From: Tribonema minus
Taxonomy: Eukaryota > Sar > Xanthophyceae > Tribonematales > Tribonemataceae
Reading direction: 5' to 3'
Assembly (NCBI GenBank): GCA_017506865.1
Contig: JAFCMP010000030.1
Coordinates: 310,001-374,000 of the forward strand
Length of the DNA: 64,000 nucleotides
Shown: piece after piece, positions 11,601-22,700 of the stretch
Layout of the letters: the number at the start of each line of letters is the position of its first letter
Numbering within the stretch: position 1 is the stretch's first letter
Notes under the pieces: model-generated
The model's input: only the letters and a program-made list of their open reading frames with translations
What the model was told of the DNA's origin: nothing
The model's database searches: none
Made by a program: the position numbers and the translations under genes

Positions 11601-13078
11601 CACCTCAGACGGCCTATTCCACGTCTCACAGCACCCAGAGCTAGCGAAGGGCAACCCCCACGTGACCCTCACCCCAAACGTGGTCGAGTTTGTGCGCTTG
11701 TGGACAGCAGCAGGGTTTGACGAATCCGATCTACCCAAGACGGACAGTGGCAGTTTCGCGCCGTCGCTCGACAACGTGAAGCAGCTCGCCAGCGCCTTCG
11801 GAGGCGTAACGGTGGTCATGAAAGGGGCCAGCGATCACATCTCCGATGGAAAGGAGGCGGTGACGTGCGATTTGAAGGGGGGGTTGAAACGGTGTGGGGG
11901 ACTGGGGGACATTCTGAGCGGGACTCTGGGAACGTTCCTGGCGTGGAACAGTCTTGAGGAGAAACGATCCGGGGAGCAGGCCAAGGACGGCGGCTCTCAG
12001 GAACAGTCTGGAGAGGTAAGACGCTTTTAAAGTGTTTACAGTGCTTGTGAAGAAAGTGTGAGCATGGCCAAGTGCTTGTTGTCAGTGGTGCAGAGCATGG
12101 TAACCCTAACCCTAACCCTAACCCTAACCCTGCATGCACCAAGCTCCGTTGGCTTCAACAAAAGTTAAGCAGCCACGCTTGTCTCAGCTCACCTGACGCT
12201 TGCAGTGACTGCAAGTGCGCCGTTGAGTTTTGCGATGCAGTGGATCGCGCATGGTGCGTTTTGAACAATTTGGGTTAGGGTTTGAATGAGGGTAAGGCCA
12301 TCGCGCATGAAAGAGGTGTGGATGGTACAGTTGCAGAAAATCTTGCGACAAAGGCAGGTACGTATTGCAATCTATGCGCACCATTGAATACTGGCTGCAG
12401 CCGGCAGGCATCTCAAAGCAGTCAGCTGCAAATACTCATACTTCTATAGTCGCATGTCGTGCTTGCACCATGATGTGCTTTGCTTTGAAGAAAAGCGAGA
12501 GCGAATTGAAGGGCGCATGTGCAGCTGTGCTTCAGCTGAGTATCCTTTGTGGAATTGCCTGTGCAGCGTTTTGGCATTGTACACGCACTGTAAGTATACT
12601 CATTTATAAATAAAGCATTGGCTTGCCACTTGAAGGGTTCAGCCACACCGGTGCTGGCGCCACCATTCACTTCTGATATGCTCAGCCTCACATGGCACAG
12701 CCTGAAGCAGACCAGCATGAACGGCAGCATGGCAGCCGCACGCTTGTTTGCAACACGTGAACTCATCACCACAGTGTGATTCACACCATGTCTTCACTCC
12801 CCCGCCAAGATCCTGCTCATTCACATCAGTGATTCATGCACGTTCATTCGTGCTCATTCATGCACGTTCATGTACGTGCATTCATGCACGCCGCGCCGCT
12901 GCTTGTGGGCCAGGCCCATATGAGCGACAGGTTGGCAGCGGCCTGGTGGGCATGTGCGGTGGTTAGAACTGCCAGCTACCAAGCCTACGCAAAACATGGC
13001 CGGTCCATGGGTGCACAAGACGTCATTGCTCAGCTCGCATCGGTCATTGAAGAGCTGGCACCCGCCCCTAGGCTGTGA
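8644..13078 (+). CDS. NAXD: ATP-dependent (S)-NAD(P)H-hydrate dehydratase (YjeF_C/CARKD)
   Basis: Exons 8644-8920, 10000-10088, 10903-11056, 11609-12015 and 12914-13078 give 363 residues with every phase agreeing. The enzyme uses ATP to dehydrate S-NAD(P)HX back to NAD(P)H. Family motifs in order: [40 protein letters not shown] (across join 1), [18 protein letters not shown] (across join 3), [17 protein letters not shown], and [12 protein letters not shown] with the catalytic GxGD Asp. The last exon supplies [14 protein letters not shown] and the usual C-terminal helix. The first ~22 residues ([19 protein letters not shown]) look like a targeting peptide; a cytosolic form could start at Met 8710. 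Intron 3 appears to be GC-AG. NAXE lies upstream on the same strand. Confidence 0.94.
9585..9649 (+). repeat. Perfect 32-bp tandem duplication in NAXD intron 1
   Basis: The unit beginning ATGTATGCAGAGCTGGGCCA is repeated twice without mismatch, so the duplication is recent. Confidence 0.9.
11057..11608 (+). other. Non-canonical GC-AG intron in NAXD
   Basis: The exon ends ATC GAT GCA G and the intron begins GCAAGC. The next exon starts AC GGC CTA TTC after CACCTCAG. The join restores VIDADGL, an invariant stretch of the family, and no GT donor nearby does so. AG|GCAAG is the typical consensus for GC-AG introns. Confidence 0.85.
11128..11330 (+). repeat. ~105-bp tandem repeat in the GC-AG intron
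   Basis: Two copies begin CATCGTGGGCGCCAT and CATCGTAGGCACCAT. Each ends in a CTGCGGTAGG(C/T)AAGTATG block followed by TTGCGCGCGCAA. Each copy contains a GGCAAG or GGTAAG donor-like site. Confidence 0.75.
12101..12132 (+). repeat. Interstitial telomere-type (TAACCC)5 array
   Basis: Five uninterrupted TAACCC units lie in NAXD intron 4, with GGGTTAGGG-like remnants near 12272-12295. The unit is TTAGGG, not the TTTAGGG or TTTTAGGG of many green algae. Confidence 0.9.
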
Positions 13079-16000
13079 CCATTTGCTGAAGTCGGCAGAG
13101 ATCGTTCAGTACTCCAACACGAGCCCCCACTCTGGGGGTTCAAGATGGCATCATTGCTTGAACTAGAAATGCAGCACTCAAGCAGCACCCGAAGAAGAGC
13201 TGGCGCTTGCCCGCGGGGGTGTCACGTTCTGGCAATGTGTGCACCAGTGCTCAACACCAGCATTGCTGAGCCACTTCTGCCGTCTTTGCCACTATGTGCA
13301 TTGACGCAACGTGGCGAGGTTCACAAATCGACATGGTGTTGAGGAGGGGCTTGAGCACTCGATCCGCATGTGCAAGTGACCTGACCCTAGCCCTAGGGCA
13401 TGTGCACTGTGCAGGCTAAGAGGCTCTCTCCCTCAAGGCAGCACATGTGGAGACACGTCAATAAGCACCAACATTCGCCTGTACATGTTGCGTGTGTTAA
13501 GTATCTGTTTGGACAACGGCGTGCACAAATCGCCAGGGATGCGCCCCACAAATTCATGAACGGCACAAAAAATCAGAAGCTTGATGATAGTTTGTGTCTC
13601 TGATTTGCTTTGCCTTCTCTGTTCAACAGCACGCAGCTGCATCTGACTGCTCATGTAAAACAAGCAATGTGACGGTGTACAAGGATGCACATGCCTGGCA
13701 CACTTGCTCAGATGCACCTACGGCTTGCATTCCTCAATATACATGTTCAGGCAAGCATGCAGCCTGGCAATGCAAACATACATGGAGCTTCTGCCGTTTG
13801 CCCACATGCAAGCAACTGCTTGTCTGCACTTATTCATTGCCGCCAACACGTGGTGGTTTGGCGCATGGCCACAACACCACTCCTCATGGCAAAGAAGACA
13901 AGCAGGTCAAAACACAACAAACATGAATGGCAAGGGACCTCCCATAGCCAAGAAAGGAAAGTTGTGCCAATGCCACTTGCGAATGGTATGGAAGCATGCA
14001 AGTGATAACTAGGTCATGGCATCGGCGTGGCATTGCGCTCATTGCATGCTAGCCGCTGCGTAGCTGCGTATTGGCCAACACTGTCATGACACAATCTCGT
14101 TGACTGAGCAAAATGCCAATTGCTCAACAACCAATGGAGCTGGTGCAGCATGAACAAACAGCATGCAAGCGACCGAAGTGCACTGAGACATGAGAACCAT
14201 ATAGCAAGCACACAGTGGACATGCACCAGTGAAGATTGGGTGTTTGAAACTGAATTATATTATGGTGTGTTCCAGAATGAACTGAGGTGTAGAACGCAAG
14301 GCGGCATGCCCTCTGCAGGTGTGTGGGGTCACATTGCCCGACAAATTCATCATGTTGCCAAAAAGTCACAGCAAGCTTCGACAAATGACGTGCTCTCATT
14401 GCCTCCACTCAAGCCCAGAAAAAGCGCTCAAGAGCCAAGTGTTGCACTGCACATCATCGAAGCATCTAAGACAGCAGCCATGCAGCGTTGATAGCAGAAA
14501 CATCACTTGCATCCAATAACCAAATTGCACAGAAAGCCCTATGAGAACAGCCAGACTTAAAGCTATACCAATGACAGCCCTTCGAAAGGCACAAGCAGCG
14601 CTAGCATCAGTTGCATCCTGGAAGTTTTACACCGCAAGTATGGCTTGCAACCATTATGTGAAGTATGCGCCCAAGTGCCTGTGAATAGTGACAAAATGAG
14701 ACAGACAGTTGCTGCAGATGGCTGATGTCACAGGCACCATAACTCTGAGGCTAGCTTTGGCAGCGTTGTGAGGGCTTTTCATCTACATTTGATGACTGAC
14801 AAAGTGGCCATTTGTGTAGATTGTTGCAACTGCTCACTGGATCAGCGGACACCAGACAGACCACTGGGCGTGTACACATATCATACGCTTTGGGTGCAGC
14901 ATGTGCATGCAACGCGAATAGTGATTTGGTCATCTGACATGTTGGGGCGTGGTGAAAATAAGGCATGGTGTTTGTCAGCACTCATGTAAGAAGGCGGCTC
15001 AGCACCCTCCCGTCCTGGCTGGAATCGTGCTGCTGGAGCAATTTCAAAAATCTCATCATGACGACCAGCACGGATGTGTACACATGATTGTAATATGAAG
15101 ACAGTGACGCGAATGCACTGTGACCAATTGCTGAAGCACAAAGAAGCCTCAAAGCAATGCAAAGCAAGAGGGCTGTGATAAAACTTGGAGGTGTGAGCGG
15201 TTTGACGCAATACATGAGGTTGAGCACAAACCCATGCTCCAGATAAGCACTGGATTTGCGAGTGCATTCTTGCCGACAATTTAATACATGGCAAACTGAG
15301 TAATATGGCAAGACATGACCAATTGTGGTGCACAACACAACGGCTCGGATACTGTGTAATACGCACAGAACATGCAAATATGCAAAGTTGGGTCATCTTC
15401 CAATTCACGGATATGAATGAATGCGTGATGGACTCAAACATGAATGCGCATGGTCAGCAATGCATGAGAACGGGCGCTACAGCATATGTGTGCATGGGAA
15501 AAGGCAGGATGACAAGAATGGGCGGAAGAAAGTATGGGATATGACGCGTTGATGCGTATGTAATGCACGTATGGCATATGGCATAGAAAGCACTGAGGCA
15601 GAGCTCCGTGCTGTGCAGACTGGCAGTGCACTTTCACGAATCGTTCTCCTCAAATCGAGCACAGTAGCAGCAGCGACGCCTGCATCAGCAAATGAGCCTG
15701 ATGCAGCGCATAAAACACACAAATTCTCTCCGTTCTCTCAATTGCCCAAGCTGGCAAGTTCCGGCTCCCGCAAGTCCAGCTGTGCACTGTCTCCGTTGCA
15801 ATGTCCGTTTCTCTCTGCAGATTTCTTTTTCACTCTTTTTATTGGGTGTGTGAACGCACAGGAGCTGATCCGTAGGTTGGTGCGTAGGCGTGCACGCAAC
15901 GATTTTTGATGTGTGTGCGTGACTGTTTCTCATCGCTCGCAGTGATTGCAGAGTGTGGTGATTCACATCAGCAGTTGGCGGCGAGGCTGCTGCAGTAGTG

Positions 16001-16715
16001 TGTGTGAGAAGGGAACGAGCAGACGCCGAGGGCAGATGCGGGTCAGATAATGCCGTTGAGTCCTGTAGAACTTTGAGCTGCAGCAGCAGAATGCCAGTGA
16101 CGCCATAAAGCGAAGGGTCACATATTATACCACCGGCACTATACAAATGTTGTTTACAAATGCAAAGTCATGGGGTGGCATTGACAGATGCATAGCGGTG
16201 ACAGCGTATATAAACGATGAACATCAGTGTAATGGGGTCAACATATACACAAGAGCACATGGGGTTGTGAATGAGCAATGCAATGGTGAAGGTGCCGAAT
16301 AGACGAAATGGTGATGATGAGGCCAATGAGCAAAGAGAGTGCCAACAAACCTGGTGAGTCGAGTTGAAGTATGCATACTTCAACCGGGCGCTGTGACTGT
16401 CTTAGGTGCGCGGAGGTGCAGGTGCCTCCTGGCCTGTTCCGCGCAAAGCAACGAGAGGGACAGAGTCAGAAGGCCACAGTCTTCGCTCTACTAACGTAGC
16501 GCAGTGAGCATGGCTGGCAGGCTCAGGGCAGAGACGAGAAAAAGTCATACTAATAGAAAGCGCAAAATCTGTGTTGTGAACTCCGCAAGCAGTGAGGCAT
16601 ATCCCATAATCCAAGTCTTGTATAAAGCGGCCGGTTGTGAAAGCCATCAACAGGTCAAACATTAAATGGTCAAAGGTTTGGGCACAGGTAAAATGCGTAA
16701 CGTAACTGTGCAAGT
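13079..16715. other. Gene-free 3.6 kb between NAXD and the KH gene
   Basis: Only short unrelated frames in all six registers, with no recognisable domain or splice-linked coding. It should hold the 3' UTRs of two convergent genes. TTACA at 16154-16158 (TGTAA on the - strand) is a plausible KH-gene poly(A) signal. No transposon termini or long repeats were seen. Confidence 0.6.
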
Positions 16716-19700
16716 TCACGTCAAGCGCTTGATGTGTGGTAACATCGGTTTGAGCACTGCAGACGCAGCCCTCACCCAAGACACGAGTCCTGGGTACCAC
16801 CCTCTACACGCTGAGCCATGACTACTACTGCTCACAGCAGTGCTCCGCGTATGTTGTGGGGACACACCTGGGGGGGGCAGGACTGTGCCAGGGGGAGGGG
16901 GGGTGCCAGCAGGGGGGGCCCAGGCCCCGTACTGCTCACGCGCCACCCTCTCTCCGTAGTAGGCCGCGTACTGCCAGAATTGCTGCGAGGCGGGATGGAA
17001 GGCGGGAAGGGGGGGGGATCAGTGCCAAAACCAACAGCTGACATCATTTGTAAGAGAAGTCACACAGTTGCGATATATGCACTCGCCAAAACTGTACACG
17101 CACTGCCTGAGCACGGACGCGATGGGCTCACTCTGATGCGGTGGCCTGAGCACTGCTGCAATGGACTGGGCACTGACACAATGGCCTGAGCACTACGGAC
17201 GCGATGGGCTCACTGATGCAAGGGATCGCGCACTGATGCGGTGGCCTGAGGACTGCTGCAATGGACTGAGCACTGACACAATGGCCTGAGCACTGCTGCA
17301 ATTGACTGAGCACCCCATGCATAATTTGAGCACTGATGCATGGTTTGAGCACCGATGCCATGGCACGAGGAGCACTGATGCATGGTTTGAGCACTGATGC
17401 ATGGTTTGAGCACTGATGCAATGGTTTAAACACTGATGCGATGGCCTGTGCGTTAGCGCGCGAGCACGGCAGCCATGCAGCACCTGCACGCGACGCACGG
17501 GCGCACAAATCTGCACACAGCACACCAACACAATCTGTATGGAAAAAACAGCACTCACCGCGTGGTACTGGGTCAGGTCCACAGCGCCGGGAGCAGCCGC
17601 CGCAGCAGCCGGCGCCGGCGCCGCCGCCTGCTGCTGCGGAGGCTGCTGCTGCTGCGGCGGCGGCGCCTGGCCGTACATCATCTGCTGCGGCGGCTGCTGC
17701 TGCTGCTGGGGCGGCTGCTGCAGCGGCTGCGCGTGCTGCGCCTGCGGCGGCGGCTGCTGGTACTGCGGCTGCTGCTGCTGCTGCGGCGGCGGCGCCTGCA
17801 TGTACTGCAAGTGCTGCTGGTCACCACCGGGGGGGGGCGCGTACTGCGGCTGCTGCGGCTGGGGGGGCGCCCCGGGGTACCCCGGAGGGGGGGCCCCGTA
17901 CTGCGGCGGGGACTGCTGCTGCTGCTGCTGCGGCGGCGGCGGCATGCCGTACTGAGGCTGCATGGGCTGCGGCGGCGGCAGCACGTATCCCGGGGGGGGT
18001 TGCGCGTACATGGGGACGCCGTAGGGCATGGGGGCGGGGGCCATGGGGGGAAGGTAGGGGGAGGGGGCGTAGCCAGGGGGGGGGGCGCCGTACTGGGGCA
18101 TGGGCTGCTGCTGCTGGGGGGGCTGCTGAGGGGGCTGCGGGGGGCAGGTGGAGAGAGGCAGTAGCGAGCATCAAGTGGTAAGTGGTCAGTTGTGAAGTAG
18201 ACATGTTGAGGTAGGCGCGTGCACATTGCATCACCGGCTGACACCAAGACCTGGAGCAGCAGCGTTGGGTGCCTCACAGCTGCACAGTCCGCATCATAAA
18301 TATCGCCAAACCACCAACTCAGCAGCGGCGCTCAGTCTCAACTGCTACCGTCGCGGGCCCTCATGGCGGGGTTTTTACACCATTCTCAACGGCTTCATCT
18401 TGTCACATCGCAGCAAACCTCAACCTTACACAGCTCTGAAAGCAAAACTGAGCCACAGCGCTCAACCTCACCTGCTGGAAAGGGGGCCCCCCACGGTCCC
18501 CCTGGCGAGGGTTCTGCGCCATGTCATTAGCCAGGAGCTTCTCCACGTCGTACTTGCACCTGTTAGCGGCGTCTCCGGGGCCTGTGATGGACACCGAGCG
18601 GTAGCGGGTGCCGGGGTCCGCAGTGGGGGGGATCTGCAGTGGGGGGGGGGGGGGGGGGGGAGATGCATGAGCGGTTGCAGTGATGTATGTCTAAAATGGG
18701 GACGCACTGTGGTCACAGTGCTAATTAATGCCTTTGTGCTAGCTGGAACAAGCTTCATCGATGGAGCACGCACAGCTGCCATCTCACACCGTAGAGCACT
18801 GCAACAGACAGTATGGCAGGGGAAAAATACCATGGCAGCAAAGAACTGAACAGCAGGGAGGCCCGGGGACAGCAACTGATTGCCATTATTTCCCAGAAAA
18901 GTACGACAGCGCTAATGAAGTACACACCTGCATTGAGACACTTTCAAATTGTCACAGTGTACTTGGATTGAAGACTCGGGTAGCAGGCTTGCCGTGAATC
19001 ACATGGGCTTCTGCGCGCCCCAGTTAAGCGAGAATCAATCAGCTACCTACATACCTGGATCCTGACGCCGTGCCTGGCCTGCATCTCCTTGATGGTGTTG
19101 CCGGCCTTGCCAATGATCAGGCCCACACGGTCGTCCGGTACCTGCAACATTCGTGTTCAAATCACACGAGGATTGTCAGTCACGGAAGTAGAACATAAAT
19201 AAGTCTGAATAGCGGTGTATGACGCGGTTTGTGATGTCCACACTGTCATCGGGCACCTGCAACAGTGCTCAGAATGGTGGCGTCAGTCAGTGAACTATGG
19301 TGGCAGTATATGACGCTCTTGTACGACCATAATATGTGCAAACCCCGACCCTGCGTTTGCGCTTGTGGCCAAGGGGCAAATGAGTGGGCATACATACCGT
19401 ACCTAGTAAAGATGGCCGCGCTAATTGGCGCCAGCCCCTGCACGCTGGCGTCAAAGACACTGCAAATATTGATGAACACATATATACCTGCCGCATTAAA
19501 CTTAAAAGATGGGGATACAAACGTACCTGCACGATGGTCGCGCTGCCACCAGGGGGCGCCAGCCCCTGCACGCTGGCGTCAATGACACTGCAAACATTGA
19601 TGAACACATATATACCTGCCGCATAGTACTTACAAGATGGGGATACAAACGTACCTGCACGATGGTCGCGCTGCCGCCCGGCGGCGCCAGCCCCTGCACG

Positions 19701-22700
19701 CCCCCACCAACAACACAGCACACCTCACTTGACTTACACAGATACCTACCGTATCAAACCTGACGCATACCAACACGTACCTGCACGATGGTCGCGCTGC
19801 CGCCGGGCGGCGCCAGCCCCTGCACGCCGGCGTCGATGACGCTGCGCACCTCACTGACGGCAATCTCCACCTGCTGCGTGGATGCGCCACTGATGGTGAT
19901 GGTGCGGCACGCCGGGTTGTCTGCGTCGGGGGTGGGGGGGATCTGCACGCTGGCCTGCGTGCGCGACTGTATGCCCTTGATGGTGGCGCCGCCCTTGCCG
20001 ATCACCAGGCCCACCTGCAGAGGGGGGGGGGGGGGGGGCGTAACAGCGCTCAATCGCGATGCATGGCGGCGGTGAGCAATAATGATGGGGGCGCTTGGGG
20101 TGGTGGACGGGGGGGGGTCAACAGCGCTCTATTGCGATGAAAGGCGGTAGACAGCAATGACAATTGCAATGATAAAAGGGTGGCAGCAGCGCTCAGAGGA
20201 AATGGGCGGCAGCAGCACTCGGAGCCTGAGGCAAACAGCCACTCCAAAACGTGTGGTGAAAAATATGCACGGCAAAGCATTGCACGGCGAAATACCGCGT
20301 TGCTTTTGCGCGCGGCCAGAGCACCCTGCCAATCGCAGCCTCAAGCGACAAGTGGTCTATGGGGCATCAGTAGGCGGACTGTAGGCTGCTGCTTGACGCT
20401 GCGCTGTTGCGGACGCTTCAGCACAAACTTCAACGTTTTGGCATGGTATGTAGGTACGAGCGTGACAAGCGCTGCGCTGGTTGTGGACGCTCCAACACAA
20501 ACTTCAACTTTTTGGCATGGCATGTGGGTATGCGAGCATCACGCCGACCCAACTCATGTGCGCGCGCAACCCTAACCCTAACCCTAACCCAACTCATGTG
20601 CGCGCGCAAGCATGCTCTGGCATGACCATCCAAGGCGCTCCTCTGATTTTGCTGCGGCTAATGCTGCTTCATCAGCACCACGTCGGCTGGCGAAACGGTC
20701 AGCGTAACTTCAAGTGTATATTGACGTATTGGGTTCTGTTGTACTGAACAACAGTTGCTACCTGAGTATACGTCTATGGCATAGAACACGTCTGCAGTCT
20801 GCGTGGCGCCAAGGCTACAGGTAGCAATACATACATACCTTGTCATTGGGGATGGTCATGGTGATGGTCTCGTTGGCGCTGTACGAGCCCAGTCCCGCAT
20901 TGCCGCCGCCCCCATACGTCCCCTGCTGCCCCCCCCCCCCTCCCCCCATGTGCTGCTGCTGCTGCTGCTGGCGGTCATTGATCAGGTTCATGACTTCCGC
21001 CTTAGCAGCGGCCAGGGCCTGGGGGGGGCCCTTGAGGGTGATGGGGCGCGCGACAGCACCCGGGGGGATGTCTGTGCTCTTTGCAATCTGCCATGACAAT
21101 AATGCACGTGGGATTGGTCTGTCAGCAGGGCATCAACTTGACGGTGAGCTGTTTCGCCTGCGCTCTCAACAGTTTGTTGGCACGATAACGGAGCGTGTCA
21201 CATGGGGACATATTGCAGAGGTGGATCGAGCATAGCCGTGCTCTTAGGTGAACGCCAGCAGACCGAATGAAGGCAACGATGTTGTGGATTGTGCTTGTGC
21301 AGGGGCACCATGACAGTGAGCAGGCGCAGAGCGCACGCGGGGGCAACGCTCATCCGTCATGTGCCGCTCCAATGCATCCAGGTGATTATATGCTTCACAA
21401 TAGGTTCAAAAATAATCTATGAGCACTCGCAGGCCACAACCTCTGCTGCATAGTCGCAATGTTGAAGTTGAAGTTGGTGTGTGACACAACGAGCAGTGGC
21501 CAACCTGCCTCTGTCCTTGGGCGTACGAATATGATGTATCAGTGACATGGAAGAGTACACGCCGCACTCGAGGCCCGACGCAAGTGTGTGCGCTTGCGTG
21601 ACAACTTGTGCACGCTTGTCTACAGACATAACAGCAGAGACGCATGTGTGTAGGTGTGTCTAAGGGTATAGCCTCAGGGTTTAGGGTTGGGATTAGATTG
21701 GAATGAGAAATTTTCCCAGGTTTACATGCAGTATGCACATACCCTCCTCTCACCTGTATGTTGACGCCAAACTCGCGCTGGATGCGCTGGATGTTCTCGC
21801 CGCCGCGCCCAATCACCACGCCCACCATGGCGTTGGGGATCTCAAACGCAGCCTCATCGACACCCCCCCCGTTGCTGGCACCCCCCATCAGGCTGCTGCC
21901 ACTGTACTGAGCCCCCCCCAGGTTTGAGGGGGGGCCGTAGGGGCTGTTGGCGGAGGGCATGCCAGATGTGTTCATGCCCATGCCGCTGCGCATGCTGGCC
22001 AGGTCCGTCAGCTGCTGGTGCTTGAGGCGGTTCGCCTCCTGAGACGAAGAGAAAAGGGTGTGTGTGTGTGTCAGGGCAGCAGGCTAGTGAAGCTGCTTTG
22101 CTTGTCAAGTGGCAGAGTTCAGCAAAGGCATGAGCAGCACAGCGGGTATGATATTCAAATCAGCCACGCAAGCAGTCCAATTGGAGGGGGGGTGGTTGAT
22201 CGCCGATCGGGCAACGATGCACTTAGAGCGTCTCCACCGGTGCCTTTCTTATGCGGCTAGGCCAACGCTTGAAACTCAACAGTTGCTGTTGGGCGGCGGC
22301 GCGCCGCACCGGCAGCAATCTTAGGCGGCTAGAGGGGTGATGTCATACCTGCTCGACAATCTAGCCGTCCAAGATAGGAGGCGAGATTGGAGGCGACTAT
22401 AGCTAAAGCGGCAGCCGATGACGCATGGTTTTTGCATATCACCGCCAGGCATTGCACAACGAATACCACGCAACCTAGAGCTTGTGCGTACAGCTTATCA
22501 TAGCCATGCACATCATTCGATAGCAAAACAACAGCGTTATCGCAGCACACATCGCGCGTGCGCGTTGGCAGCTGCAGTAGCTAGCACCATGAGTGGGCTT
22601 GCACCTGTTTTCACGCGAGCAACGTGCATGCTTCAAGACTTCATGGTGCGTGCGCTGCACGCAACAAAGCAGCTGCACAGCGCACGCACAGCGCAAGCAC

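Noticed and set aside
13400..14500. Possible transposon remnant in the gene-free 3.6 kb
   Set aside because: No terminal repeats, target-site duplications, or reverse-transcriptase or transposase motifs could be seen.
16770..16816. tRNA A-box-like TGGCTCAGCGTG on the - strand
   Set aside because: No B box or cloverleaf follows, and the stretch is inside the last coding exon of the KH gene.
17441..18181. Long + strand Cys/Gly/Leu/Arg-rich frames
   Set aside because: Antisense shadows of the Pro/Gln-rich KH exon.
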